A stretch of DNA of 64,000 nucleotides from Prorocentrum cordatum (taxonomy: Eukaryota; Sar; Dinophyceae; Prorocentrales; Prorocentraceae). The number at the start of each line of letters is the position of its first letter. Position 1 is the stretch's first letter. Shown piece by piece: positions 1 through 10,384 of the stretch. The notes beneath the pieces are model-generated. The model searched no databases, had not been told where the DNA came from, and worked only from the letters and a program-made list of their open reading frames with translations. The stretch is from the NCBI GenBank assembly GCA_963575745.1, contig CAUYUJ010014210.1, positions 71,001-135,000 of the forward strand, given 5' to 3'. The position numbers and the translations under genes were made by a program.

Positions 1-184
1 AGGGAGGGGGGAGGAGGATCCCGGATTTTGGATGTGCTTCCGGTACCGACGTTCACCGCGAGATGCAACGACTCATGCCGCTCACACTTGCGCCGAGCTG
101 GCCTGAGCCCGCCGACACCTTGTGTGTCTCTTGGCGCATCGGACTCTTCCCCTCCATAAAACCCCGCTGGGTTTGGCCTATATG
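1..184. other. No gene seen
   Basis: Unique-looking sequence at the window edge. No supported reading frame or repeat was recognised before the CTTGG-rich array begins. Confidence 0.5.
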
Positions 185-1235
185 GGGGATCTCTTAGGGG
201 CCTCTTGGAGCCTCTTAGGGCCTCCAGGGGCCTCCTGGGACCTCCTTGGGCGGAAGGGTCGGATTTTCGGTTCGGGCTCCCCCTCTTGGGCTCCTCTTGG
301 AGCCGTCTTGGAGTCTTCCTAGGTCGTATTGGAGACCTCTTGTGGTGTCTTGGCCCCCTCTCGGGACGTCTTTGGAGCCTCTCGGGCCGTTTTGGGACTC
401 TCTTGGGGGCCTCTTGTACCGTCGTCGCCGCTGTGAAGACCGACAAGTCGTAGATGCTAAGAATAAACGCTTTCGTATGCAAAATCAATGATTTTGGCCT
501 CTTGGGACCCTCTTGGAAAACCTCTTGGGGGCTTTTTGGGGCGTCTTCGCGGTCTCTTGGGCGCTGTGAGAACCGTCTTGGGCGTCCAAGGGCTAGCTTT
601 GAGCGCTCCCGGGCCGCCATGGAACGTTTTGGGAGCCTCATGGGGCCCTCTGGCCACGCCTTAGCCGCCCCTCGGGCTGTCTTGGGCCGTGTTGGTCGCC
701 TTTTGGGGCCGTCTTTGGGGCCTCTTGTACCGTCGTGCACGCCGTGAAGACCGAAAAGTCGCAGATGCTAAAAAATGCACGTTTTCTTATGCAAAATCAA
801 TCATTTGGGCCGCTTGGGGCTCCCTTGGAAAGTTTCTTGGGGCGTCGTAGCGGCCTCTGGGGCTCTATGGGAGCCATCTTGGGTGTCCAGGGGCGATCTT
901 TGAAAGCCCTGGGGCCGTCTTGGACCGATTTGGGAGCCTCTTGGGGCTCCGTGGACACGTCTTGGCCGACTCTTGAGCACGCCTTGGCCGCCTCTGGGGC
1001 TGTCTTGGGCTCCTCTTGGGCCGTGTTGGGAGCCTCTTGGGCCGTCTTGGGGCCGTCGTGGGGGCCGCTTGTACCCTCGTGCACGCCGTGAAAACCGAAA
1101 AGACTTATATGCTAAAAATGCACGTTGTCCTATGCAAAATAAATGGTTTTGGCCGCTTGGGGCTCTCTTGGAAAACAACTTGGGGCGTTGTAGCGGCTTC
1201 TTGGGCTCAATGTGAGTCATCTTGAGCGTCCAGGG
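185..1235. repeat. CTCTTGGG-rich array with three ~310-340 bp monomers
   Basis: Short CTCTTGGGNCC-type units fill the interval. On top of them a longer monomer recurs three times. Its landmark block (GTGAAGACCGA, then ATGCTAA, then TATGCAAAATCAAT, then CTTGGGGCTC) begins near 433, 745 and 1087, so the spacing is roughly 310-340 bp. The short open frames here are compositional by-products of the repeat. Confidence 0.75.
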
Positions 1236-1291
1236 GAGCGGCCATGGGGGGCGCAGGTACCGGCCTGGCGGCCCCGATCCCCTTCCGCTGG

Positions 1292-1293
<2 letters not shown>

Positions 1294-1372
<79 letters not shown>
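1294..1372. repeat. (TA)n / (GT)n compound microsatellite
   Basis: Alternating TA with ACAT interruptions runs into a pure GT tract that ends at 1372. Confidence 0.95.
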
Positions 1373-1917
1373 CCACCCGTCCCCTCCTCCCCTGACTGAC
1401 CCAGTATGCCCCCTCCCTCCCCTCTTCTCTTCCTTCGCGACCTCCCGCTTCCTCCTCCCTCTCTCCTCCCCTCGAGGCATGCAATCGCGAGCGCCTCATT
1501 CCAACCAACATGATCGACCCATGAACCCAGAAAAGAATTTAGAAATGCGAGGCATAGCAGCGCATTCAAAACACCTGATTGGGGCGACGGGCAATTGCAA
1601 TGCTGAACGCATCGACCGTGATGTACCGTGCCAGGGGTTGTGATGTGCTGTGCCATGCTGAATTGACATGTGTCCTGCCGCGATGAATTTCTTTGTGCTC
1701 TATAGCGCCGTGGATAAGTCGTCCTTGGCATCTGAAGCCAGACCGAACTGATCTGGACCTCAAGCTCGACCTGCATGAGCGCATAGCTGGCCCACAGCTG
1801 GTTGTAGTCGAAACGTGTTGGACGCTCAATCAGCTCGAGCTCAAGATCCGACTCCGTTCCGAAGTGGGACTACATTGGACGCCGGGCGTATTGGCGCTCC
1901 ACGGGGATGTGCCAGGG
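1373..1917. other. No gene seen
   Basis: A CT-rich stretch (1380-1470) is followed by about 450 bp of unique sequence. No recognisable protein, RNA gene or repeat family was found on either strand. Confidence 0.5.
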
Positions 1918-2280
1918 GTGCAATAGTGGACGCGCCAGGGGACGTGTCAGGGGACGTGTCAGGGACCTGCCACGAGACGTGCCAAGGAGCGTGCCATGAA
2001 GAGTGCCAGAGGACGTCATGCTGGGGGACTCCTCAAGGGACGCCCAAGGCGACGTGGCAACAGACAAGCCAGGGGACGTGGCAAGGGCTGCGCCACGGAA
2101 CGGGCAGTGGAAGCGCCAGGGGACAAGCCAGGCAACGCGACAGAGGACGAGCCAGGGGACACGCCACGGGACGCGCCGAGGGGCGTGCCAGGGAGACGTC
2201 ATGCCAGGGGGCGTCGCAATGGACGCGCCAGGAGACGCGCCAGCGCGCCAGGGGACGCGCCACGCAACGGGCAGGGGTCA
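1918..2280. repeat. GCCAGGGGACGYG minisatellite
   Basis: Degenerate tandem units of about 12-15 bp built on GCCAGGGGACG run for ~360 bp. The Arg- and Gly-rich frames on both strands are repeat translations. Confidence 0.85.
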
Positions 2281-2284
2281 TGGA

Positions 2285-2470
2285 AAAACATAGGATTTGG
2301 GCGGAGCTCACGTCCGAGGGGAACCCATGCAAAAATTCATGGTTTGCGCTCATGGGCGAAAGACATCTATGTACAAACACATGGCTTCGGCTCACGGGCG
2401 AAAGGACGCCATGTCAACACACATGTTTTTGGCTCACGGGTGAACAAACCGTGTAGAAAACATTACACCA
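2285..2470. repeat. ~55-bp GGCTCACGGGCGAAAGG tandem repeat, copy block 1
   Basis: About three units of the pattern GGCTCACGGGCGAAAGG, CCATGT, AACACATGG. The same family returns at 4258-4860. Confidence 0.75.
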
Positions 2471-2524
2471 GAGAAAAAACCCAATCAGTAGATGGCTTGA
2501 AAATTAATGATGTGGAGATGGAGA

Positions 2525-2943
2525 ACGATTGTGAGATTGATCGCGGAATCGATAATGAGGACAGGTCGATAGTGGGACCGAAAGTGATGTCGATTCAATG
2601 AGATCGATAGTGAGATCGATCGTGAGATCGCTCGTGAGACCGATAGTGAGATCGATTGTGAGATCGATAGTAAAATCGATTGTGAGATCGATTGTGCGAT
2701 CGACAACTAGAGAAGTGGGAAATGAGATCGATGGTGAGACCGTTCGATAAGACGATCGACCAAGAACCCAAGAACCTGGGAACCCCGCCGCCCACCGGAC
2801 TCGGCCCAGAACTCGGAACCGGGAACCTGGGAACCCGGAACTGGGAACCCAGGAACCTGGCCGCCCACCGAAATCGGCCGGAACTTTCGCCAAATCCTTC
2901 AATTTCCGCTAGGACCTCTCCAGTGTAAGCACTTATTCGGGAA
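2525..2943. repeat. (GATCGATAGTGA)n plus unique tail, block 1
   Basis: A 12-bp GATCGATAGTGA-type minisatellite (2525-2755) is followed by a proline-codon-rich AACCTGGGAACC stretch. It ends in an ~80-bp tail containing CGAAATCGGCCGGAAC and CGCTAGGACC. The same minisatellite and tail recur in the same order at 3520-4257. Confidence 0.85.
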
Positions 2944-2949
2944 TGATAT

Positions 2950-3240
2950 GTTCCTCTCTCTGTCTCTCTGTTTCTATCGTTCTTTTCTCTCTCTCTCTCG
3001 CTCGATCGCGCTCTCTCTCTCTCTCTCTCTCCCTCTCTCTCTATGTAGATATAAGTCTTACTCCCTATATAGTTCGGTGCATATCTATGTATACATACAT
3101 ATTTGTGTACGTTCATACACGCACTTTAATATATGTTTCTCTCTCTTTCTCTACTCCACCTCCCTCACTCTTACTTTGTCATAGTTGTTTGGTTATATTT
3201 CTCTCTCTTTCTCTTTCTTCCTTTCTCCCTATACATATCG
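2950..3240. repeat. CT-rich microsatellite tract
   Basis: TCTC repeats dominate, interrupted by TATATA and TACATACAT segments. There is no coding signal. Confidence 0.85.
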
Positions 3241-3519
3241 GAGGTTGGAGGTGACATCGCAGCGAAACGGAGACCCCCTCACTGGGATATTGGCTTCGGA
3301 TGCACGTTTGTGTCGCGCGTGCGGGCGACGCGAAGCTGCGTGGGCGGGCGAGAGTAATGAACTCGCCGTTGCCGGGACGAAGCCGAACCAAACGTTGCTG
3401 TCCCCCGTGTTGGCCAGCAATGGCCCCGTGGTGCCCCGAGGGTGTCTGGTTGGTGTCCCGAAAGTGTCCCAGTGGTGTCCCGTGGCGTGCGGGTGTCCCG
3501 TGCTATGCTATGAGCTGTC
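3241..3519. other. Spacer with short GTGTCCC repeats
   Basis: Unique sequence followed by a few GGTGTCCCG-type units (3420-3510). No gene was recognised. Confidence 0.5.
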
Positions 3520-4257
3520 ATGCTCGATAATGAAATCGAAAGCACGATCGATACTGAGATCCATTGAGTGAGATCGGAAGTGAGATCGATCGTGAGATCG
3601 ACAGTGATATCGATCGTGAGACTGGTAGTGAGGTCGACAGAGCAAGATCGATAGCGATATTGGTACCAAGACCGATAGTGAAATCGATAGCGAGATGGAA
3701 AGTGATATCGATTGAGTGGGATCGATCGTGGAATCGATCGAGAGATCAATCGTGTGTTCGATAGTGGTATCGATTGAGTGAGATCGATCGTAAGGCCGAT
3801 TGGGAGATTAATTGTGATATCGATAGTGAGATCGATAGTGACATCGATGATGACATCGTCGATAGTGGAACTGATAGTGAGAGCGATCGTGAAATCTGTC
3901 GTGCGATCGTTCGTGAGATCGGTCGTGAGATCGATGGTGTTATCGATCGAAGTATGAATAGTGTGATCGACAATGGTATCGATAGTGGGATCGATAGTGA
4001 TATCGAGAGTGAGGTCGGCAGTGCGATCGATAGTGATGTCGATTGAATGAAATGGATGGTAAGATCGATAATGACATCGATAGTGAGATCGACCGGGGAC
4101 CTGGGAAACCGGAACCCAAAAATCGAAACCCCGGGAGCCTGGGAAACCCGGAGCCGGGAACCCGGGAACCTGGCCGCCTACCGAAATCGGCCCGGAACTT
4201 TCGCCAAATCTTTCAATATCCGCTAGGACCCCTTCAGTGCAAGCACTGATTGGGGAA
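3520..4257. repeat. (GATCGATAGTGA)n plus unique tail, block 2
   Basis: This is a second, longer copy of the block at 2525-2943: ~570 bp of 12-bp GATCGATAGTGA units, then AACCTGGGAACC sequence, then the same ~80-bp tail ending in GGGGAATAT. It indicates a segmental duplication whose minisatellite arm expanded independently. Confidence 0.85.
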
Positions 4258-4860
4258 TATGGTGTTAGCTCATGGTCGGAAGGAGCCCATGTAAACACAT
4301 ACTCATGGGGCTCACGGGTGAATTGAACCAATGTAAAAACATATGGTTTGTGCTATTGAGGCCTCCTGGGACCTCCTGGGACCTCCTGAAACCTCATGGG
4401 CCCTCTTGGGGCCTCCTGGGGCGTCCTGAGGCCTCCCAGCGTCTCCTGGGGCCTCCTGGAGCTTCCGAAGGCCTCCTGGAGCTTCCTGAGGTTTGGGCTC
4501 ACAGGCGAAAGGTACCCATGTAAAACACATGGTTTGATCTCACAGACGGAACGAACCCATGCAAGGACAGATAGGTTCGGCACACTGGCGAAAGGAGCCC
4601 CTGTGAAAACATCTGCTTTCGGCCCTCTGGCGACAGAAACACATTAAAGAACACATGGCTTGAGCTCCCAAACGAAATCATCCCTTCGAAAATATATGGT
4701 CCCGGCTCGCTGGCGAAAGGAACCGATGTCAAAATCATGGCTCCGGTCCCCTGGCGGACATAATACTCACGTGAGAACACATGGTTTTTGATTTAAGGTC
4801 GAAAGGATCCCATGTAACGCCTTATGGTTTTGGCTCATGGGCGAAAGGAACCAATGGAGA
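4258..4860. repeat. ~55-bp GGCTCACGGGCGAAAGG tandem repeat, copy block 2
   Basis: Units of the same family as 2285-2470, about nine diverged copies. They are split by a CCTCCTGGGGCCT minisatellite at 4340-4495 that resembles the array near the window start. Confidence 0.75.
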
Positions 4861-5075
4861 CAGGCGCTAGACGCACCCTAGATACCCCCTTGGAGTACAC
4901 AATTTTCATGCGAAAAACTCATCGACGCCATGTTCGATATCCCCCTGGGTGGCCTAGACAGATGCAATCACGCGGCACATGCACAGGCGCCAGACGCATG
5001 TTAGATACACCCTCCGCACACGTATTTTTACGCGTGGAGAATCCGACGACTCCGTGTTGGATATCCCCCAGGGCG
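4860..5075. repeat. ~124-bp diverged tandem duplication
   Basis: A block with CAGGCGCYAGACGCA, TAGATACNCCC, then CGACNCCNTGTT and GGATATCCCCC starts near 4860 and again near 4984. The two copies are clearly related but diverged. Confidence 0.6.
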
Positions 5076-5600
5076 AACCTTCCTCGAGCGGGCACGCGCG
5101 GGATGCTGTTCTTTGACCAACAAAGATCCTGCACCATGTGATTGATCGATCGGGACAAACAATGCGCCAGCCCACCTCGACTTCGTCATTGATAAAAGAT
5201 CCGCCGGTCATCCTCAGTCGAGGCACTGGGGACAAATCATCATCCTAAACGAAAGCCCTGGGCCCCCGCCCTTACTGGTGAACAACAACTCCCCTTTCCC
5301 ATCCTCTCCTCCCCTCCGGCCCTCCACTCCCCTTCTCCCCTCACCGAACGCACCTCTTTCTCCCCTCCTCCCCTCCCCTTGTGGTACATCGCCTTGCGCC
5401 GTCATCCACGTGCGTGTGGATGGCGCGCTTTGCGGCCATACCGGTGCATGTGGCTGCTCGCCCACCCCAGAACTTCGACCCTGGGGGGCGCCTCCGGAGT
5501 CTTGCCCCGCGGCCTGTGCTTCGGCCTCCCAGCACAGGCGGCGAGGCCCGACGGCAGGGCCCCCCCCCCCCCAAGCCTCGTCCCGGGGAGGGGCCTCCCC
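5076..5600. other. No gene seen
   Basis: CT-rich to GC-rich spacer. Open frames on both strands are proline- or glycine-rich and carry no recognisable domain. Confidence 0.5.
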
Positions 5601-6990
5601 GGGACGAGACGGTGCGATGGACAGCATCCTGCCCGAGGTGCTTCTGGACCCTCACGCTACGACCAGCACGACCCCCACCCAACGCCGCCGCCCGCCCACG
5701 CTACGCCGCCCCCCACCCAGCGCCGCCGACCCCCACCCAACGCCGCCGCCGCCCCACCCAACGCCGTCGCCCCCCACCAGCACGACGCTGCGACCGCTGC
5801 GACTGCACTCCTCCGCCCCCCCACCCAACGCCGCCGCCCCCCCCCTCCCCTGGCAGCGGCGCCTGTCGCCTGCGCGGGCTCTGGAGCCTGCCTCAAGCGC
5901 TTCAGCTCGGTGCTCGTCTGCCGGCCGCCCCCCCCCCCCTTCCCCCCGCCGCGCCGCGCTCCGCGGGGCGGCTCCGGCCAACGACCGCCCAGGCAGGAGC
6001 GCGCGGCGCTGCAGCGGAGGGCCGCCGCCGAGTGGGCCCTCCCCCCCAGGAGCGCAGGAGTGGCAGGAGGCCGAGGAGAGGAGAAGCAGAGGGCTCCTCC
6101 TCCTCCTCCTCCTCCTCCTCCTCCTCCTCCTCCTCCATCTCCTCCTCCATCTCCTCCTCCATCTCCTCCTCCTCCTCCTCTTCCTCCTCCTCCTCCTCCT
6201 CCTCCTCCATCTCCTCCATCATCTCCTCCATCTCCTCCTCCTCCTCCTCCTCCTCCTCCTCCTCCTCCTCCTCCTCCTCCTCCTTTTCCTCCTCCTTTTC
6301 CTCCTCCTTTTCCTCCTCCATCTCCTCCATCTCCTCCATCTCCTCTCTCCTCCTCTTCCTCCTCCTCCTCCTTCTCCTCCCTTTCCTCCGTTGCAATTGT
6401 GGCGTAAGGCCTGAGGGGGCGCGATGCAGAAGGGGATCGGGGCGCAAAAGCACGGCGGCGCTCACTGGCGGACCGCCGACCGCCAGGGGCCGTGGTTTTT
6501 TGCTGGATCACAAGGGGGGCGAGGGCGGCAAGGAGGCTTCCCTCCTGCGTGCCCCTCTCCCTCCTAGTCCAGGGGAGGAGGGGGAGGGGGGGTGCAGGAG
6601 GCTCCACCCTGTGCGGGTGGGGTGGAGGGGGACGCCCAGCGAGGTCCATGGCGGGGAAAGCTCGAGGCGGGGCTTCTTTGTGACATCTCCTCCTCCTCCT
6701 CCTCCTCCTCCTCCTCCTCCTCCTCCTCCTCATCCTCTTCCACCTCCTCCTGCTGCTGCGGCCTTCGACGGGAAGAATTCCCGCCTCTGCAGGGAGGGCG
6801 GCGTAGGGGGGCAGGAGGCTCCACCCCGCGCGGTGTGAGGGGGGGGGGCAGCGCGGCCTGGCGGGGACTGCTCGCGTCGGAGCCCCTTTGTGGCATCTCC
6901 TCCTCCTCCTCCTCCTCCTCCTCCTCCTCCTCCTTCTGCTGTTGCCCTCGACGGGAAGAGGCCCGCCTCTGCTCTCGCCCTCGCTCTCCC
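5600..6990. repeat. CCGCC minisatellite and (TCC)n fields with internal ~225-bp duplication
   Basis: A CACCCAACGCCGCCGCC minisatellite lies at 5660-5860. (TCC)n tracts lie at ~6097-6390, ~6678-6735 and ~6895-6935. The stretch from GCAGGAGGCTCCACCC through TTTGTGRCATCTCC to the TCC tract occurs near 6592 and again near 6811, giving a diverged tandem pair that includes the microsatellite. Frames up to 567 aa here are poly-Pro, poly-Ser, poly-Leu or poly-Glu artefacts. Confidence 0.9.
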
Positions 6991-7609
6991 CTCCCCCTCG
7001 TCCTCCTCCTCCCCCCCCCGGCGGTAGGTGAGAGACGACGAGAAGGAAACAGGATGGGAGGAGGCGGAGGGGAGGAGGTGACTCAGGAGGAGGATAACAA
7101 CGAATAGGGAGAGAGAGAGAGAGAAGCGAGGAGGGGCCGCCGATGAACCCAGCGCGGCCCCAATGCAGAGCTGGTGCCAGTGCTGCACAGGCGCGGGCCC
7201 AAAACAGTAGGCTCTTGCACTGTCGGTGTGCGCTCGGTGTGGTGCAATCTGTATATGGCGCATGCGATGCAAGGCAACACGTGCAATTTACGAGGGATCC
7301 TCCAGAGCTCTGCAGGTTGCTGAAGGATCCCTCGTACATGCGCTGCGTCCGCGCTCCCAAGACATGATCCTTGCAATGTTCACGGCGCCCGCGCTCCCAG
7401 TGCCACGATCCATGGGAAATAACGGTGTTTGCGCACTCCCAAGGCGATGATCCCGCCCCCCCCCGCTAATTGTAACTTTGGTGCGCTAACATACCACATG
7501 GGAGGTTATTTCGGTGGAGTCCGCCCCTCCAGAATGAATTCGGGCTCCAGTGCTGTGATAACACCCGGGGGGTCTTAATCAGAGTCAAGGTTAAATATGG
7601 TGTCAAGCA
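6991..7609. other. No gene; contains a stem-loop
   Basis: Mostly unique sequence. It contains a perfect 13-bp inverted repeat (TACGAGGGATCCT at 7289-7301, complement at 7324-7336). The loop begins with the 10-bp palindrome CAGAGCTCTG (7303-7312). No gene was recognised. Confidence 0.6.
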
Positions 7610-8200
7610 CGCGGTGCCATGTATGTGTTGCAATCTTGGTGGTGTAATATGTGAAAGGTGTCTATGTGGTGCAATCGAATTGTGCTGTAACCCGTGAAGT
7701 GCAATCGGTGTGGTACAATCGTTGCGGATCAATACGGCCCGAACAAAGTGTGAACTAAAGGGCTCGTTCTTTGGCCTGAATGAATTGGAGCTATGGATTG
7801 CGGTTTGTGCCAGCGTGGACTCCAAACAAAGAGATGTTGCTCAGTGGAGGTGTAACCTACACGGTCATGTATGCATGGGGCGCTCTATGTGGCGTGAGTT
7901 ATGCGGTGCAAGTTATGTAATAGAACAGACGTGGTGTGCGTTACATAGTACCAACTATATGGTGCAAGCTGTGTGGTGCAACCTATGCGGTGCAAGCTAT
8001 ACTGTGCAAGCTGTGGTGCGAGCTATGCGGCCGGACACGAGTGGTCACTACGTGGTGTAAGAAAAGCGGTGCAAGCACTGCGGAGTAATCTTTGTGGTGT
8101 GAACTGTGTGGTGTCGACCCTGTGGTGCGACTATGCCGTGTAAGCTAGGCGGCGCACGCTATGCGGTGCAAGCTATGTGATGTAGTCTATGTGCTACAAG
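7610..8200. repeat. GGTGCAAGCTATGTG minisatellite
   Basis: Degenerate ~15-bp units of the type GTGGTGCAAGCTATG run through most of the interval. A unique insert lies at about 7740-7850. There is no coding signal. Confidence 0.8.
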
Positions 8201-8347
8201 CCCGCACCGTCCGAAGAAATCCGCCGGCCCCCTTGTGGGGTCACCAGGCTGTAGGCCAGAGGTTCGCAGTTTCCTGTGCCAGTTGCAGCTTCCAATTTCC
8301 ACTGTTACAGTTATGCTTCTTGCTGCTTGCTGTTCCTTGTTGACTTC

Positions 8348-8369
8348 TTGCTGCTTACTGTTCCTTGTT
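8348..8369. repeat. Left target-site duplication of the retrogene
   Basis: A 22-bp sequence beginning TTGCTGCTTACTGTT is identical to 10279-10300. It abuts a T-rich tract (8368-8380), which is the A-rich tail of a reverse-strand insert. An older diverged copy of the same motif lies at 8318-8342, so the target was already a short tandem repeat. Confidence 0.9.
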
Positions 8370-8380
8370 TTTTTCTTTTT

Positions 8381-9362
8381 CTTGTTCACCCTCTCTCTCC
8401 AGGGCGAGGCACTGCTGAATGCAAGTCCTGTGGATGGCAGCAGAAACCAGCCGTTTGCAAGATTCCCGCTGCTTGCCACGACAGGCTGCCCATGCATAAA
8501 AATGCCCGGCCCTCGTCTCGGACAGTCGGGACATGTGCGGCAGGCCGCCCTTGCACTAAAGTGTCCAGCCTTCCACCCCCACCCAGCCCCCTCTTCGCCA
8601 GCATCCATCCCCCTGGCCACGGCTGCTGTGAGATATAGCAGCGTTCGCACTAGAGGAGTGGGCAGGATGAAGGGAGAAGGAGAGAGATATTGATATTGAT
8701 CCTGTCCGCCTCGAGGCCAAGGTCCAGCCTCAGAGCACGGATGGACTGGCCGCGGACGCACACTACTTCACGCACGGAGATGGTGCATCGCGGTCACGCA
8801 ACGCTTATGCAGCAAGATCGAACACTTGAACAGCGTTGCAACTTAAGCAGACAATGAGCGTTTAAGTCCTGAGATACTTCGTCACCTCCTTTAGGCTCAC
8901 TCATCCAATCGTCCCCTGCCTGCTCTTTCAAAACGGAGCTCAGTCCCAGGGACTAGGTATCTCCTTAACTTTCGCAACTCGAAGATCACCTTCTTATTGC
9001 AACCGTCAGGGTTGGTAAGCCTTTCACCTAACCTAGCACCGGTAGCGAAAACGCCGCACGAGGAGATGTAGTTCATCGGCGTATGACGGAGAGGGAAGAG
9101 GAAGAAGAACAAAAATAATAATAATAATAAGAAGAAGAAGAAGAGGGGAGGCCATAGCACGCCGTAGCTGTAACTCTCGCGGCACGCAGTATGCACCCGC
9201 GCGCAAAACGATCTGATAATCGCGTCTGGAAAATCAGAATAATCAACGAGCGAACCGGGATTCGTCGACGTGCTGGAGACGAATCCAAAAAACCCACCCA
9301 GTCTTTCGCCCCGATTCAGCATCAGAGGCGGGATCCGCTTATTCAGCATTAGAGGCGCCCCC
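8381..9362 (-). other. 3' UTR-like region of the retrogene
   Basis: About 1 kb lies between the stop codon and the A-rich tail. It includes an AAT/AAG microsatellite (9110-9145). No second recognisable ORF was found, so it is read as 3' UTR of the copied mRNA or as later insertions into it. Confidence 0.5.
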
Positions 9363-10076
9363 TCATTCAGGTCTGGCCACCTGGTCCGCGGTGACCTGTG
9401 ATACCACACCGCTTCCACAGATGCCCGTTTCACCGTCTTCCACGGTCTTGGTGATCTTGATATTCATGAACTGTTCAATGTCAGAATCGAGCCACCGGTC
9501 GATCTGCAACTCCACGCTCCCGAACTTCACATGCACCACGTGCATCTCCTTATCCTTGCGATCTGGCTGGAGCACATCCCCAGTGTCATCCAGCTTCGCT
9601 TCGAGGGTGTCCGTAGAGGTGATCGCCGTCTGAAATACCGACATGTCCTTCTCGAGAATGCTCTCCATGTTGCCCTCTGGGGAAACCCACATCGCCTCGC
9701 CCGTGGTGATTTGCAGGGTGTGCCAGCCGAGCATGGGGCCGCTGATGCCGACCGCCTTCAGGACTGGAATTGGATCACCCTCGTGCAATATGTCAGACAC
9801 GCCCTGTATGAAGAGAGTGTCACTGTAGACCAGCCAGAATGACTTACCATTCAGCGGAGGGGTGAACTTGATGTTCTCTCCCACGGCTTTACCATACATC
9901 TGGACGTTCGAGTCCCCGTAGACGACGCACGATTTCACATCACCAGCAACAGCGGCCTTGACAAAGGCCCCGCGAGAGGCAACAGTCACAGCTCCCGTGG
10001 AGGACCCCGCGCGCCAGACCACAGCCAGCAAAGCCAGTGCCGCCGCAGCCGCCGACAGCGCCGCCGCACCTGCCAA
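9363..10076 (-). CDS. Secreted or membrane-anchored VWD-like protein (retrogene)
   Basis: The product is a 237-residue protein of unknown substrate. Residues 1-26 form an Ala/Leu-rich signal peptide or membrane anchor. From Cys50 the layout recalls the von Willebrand factor type D-like domain that is common in dinoflagellate secreted proteins: a C-VVYGD start (domain consensus GDPH), the FWLVYSDTLFIQG strand (residues 80-92), HVVHVKFGSVELQIDRW (179-195), and a late GETGICGSG (215-222) where the family has a CGN motif. The canonical DPH and CGNFNG residues are altered, so similarity is partial. The frame is uninterrupted from ATG 10076 to TGA, with a ~165-nt leader below the SL relics. Being a retrogene, it may lack its own promoter. 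Neighbours are repeats only. Confidence 0.65.
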   Translation of the reverse strand: MAGAAALSAAAAALALLAVVWRAGSSTGAVTVASRGAFVKAAVAGDVKSCVVYGDSNVQMYGKAVGENIKFTPPLNGKSFWLVYSDTLFIQGVSDILHEGDPIPVLKAVGISGPMLGWHTLQITTGEAMWVSPEGNMESILEKDMSVFQTAITSTDTLEAKLDDTGDVLQPDRKDKEMHVVHVKFGSVELQIDRWLDSDIEQFMNIKITKTVEDGETGICGSGVVSQVTADQVARPE

Positions 10077-10241
10077 AGCGCGTGGCGCGCGCGGTGCCCG
10101 CGCTGGTGCGACCCTCCTGGCTCGCGGTCGCTCTCGAGGGAGAGCTGGAGCGGCTGGGCCTGGCTCGTGTCCGCGCGCATGGCGGAGAACGGTCGATCTG
10201 CAGCGGGCGCTCCTTCAGGCCGCGAATGGGCGCCGAAACGA

Positions 10242-10256
10242 CTTGAGCCCGAATGG
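10242..10256 (-). other. Inner, truncated spliced-leader relic
   Basis: On the sense strand this 15-mer reads CCATTCGGGCTCAAG, two mismatches from the last 15 nt of DinoSL (CCATTTTGGCTCAAG). It follows the full SL directly. Loss of the first seven bases is expected when a new SL is spliced onto the AG inside the older SL copy (CCGTAG|CC). It marks an earlier retroposition round. Confidence 0.85.
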
Positions 10257-10278
10257 CTTGAGCCAAAATGGCTACGGA
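10257..10278 (-). other. Full-length DinoSL sequence at retrogene 5' end
   Basis: This is a perfect 22-nt dinoflagellate spliced leader (TCCGTAGCC then ATTTTGGCTCAAG). Its first base touches the right target-site duplication at 10279, so reverse transcription reached the very 5' end of the mRNA. Confidence 0.95.
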
Positions 10279-10300
10279 TTGCTGCTTACTGTTCCTTGTT
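10279..10300. repeat. Right target-site duplication of the retrogene
   Basis: 22 bp identical to 8348-8369, directly beyond the first base of the spliced leader. Confidence 0.9.
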
Positions 10301-10384
10301 GATGGACGCGCGATGGGGGCAGGCCAAAAACTCGCATTGTTACCACGCCCAAATCTTTTTGCTTGAATTGCTGGGGCGGATAAA

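Larger units (their letters stand above)
8370..10278 (-). mobile_element. SL-headed processed retrogene insertion
   Basis: This 1.9-kb insert has every hallmark of retroposition of a mature trans-spliced mRNA. A perfect DinoSL forms its 5' end. An A-rich tail (read as T-rich at 8368-8380) forms its 3' end. The ORF is intronless, and 22-bp identical target-site duplications (8348-8369 and 10279-10300) touch both ends exactly. Behind the outer SL is an older truncated SL relic, so this mRNA lineage has gone through at least two rounds of trans-splicing and reintegration. A LINE such as the one at 21.2-28.4 kb is a plausible source of the reverse transcriptase; that link is inference. Confidence 0.9.

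Noticed and set aside
4826-4845. SL-like string TGGTTTTGGCTCATGGGC
   Set aside because: It belongs to the ~55-bp GGCTCACGGGCGAAAGG tandem family; the 3' CTCAAG end and the 5' TCCGTAG of the spliced leader are missing.
5278-7360. Frames of 378-567 aa rich in Leu, Ser, Pro, Glu or Gly
   Set aside because: They are TCC/GGA microsatellite translations; all frames are open at once.
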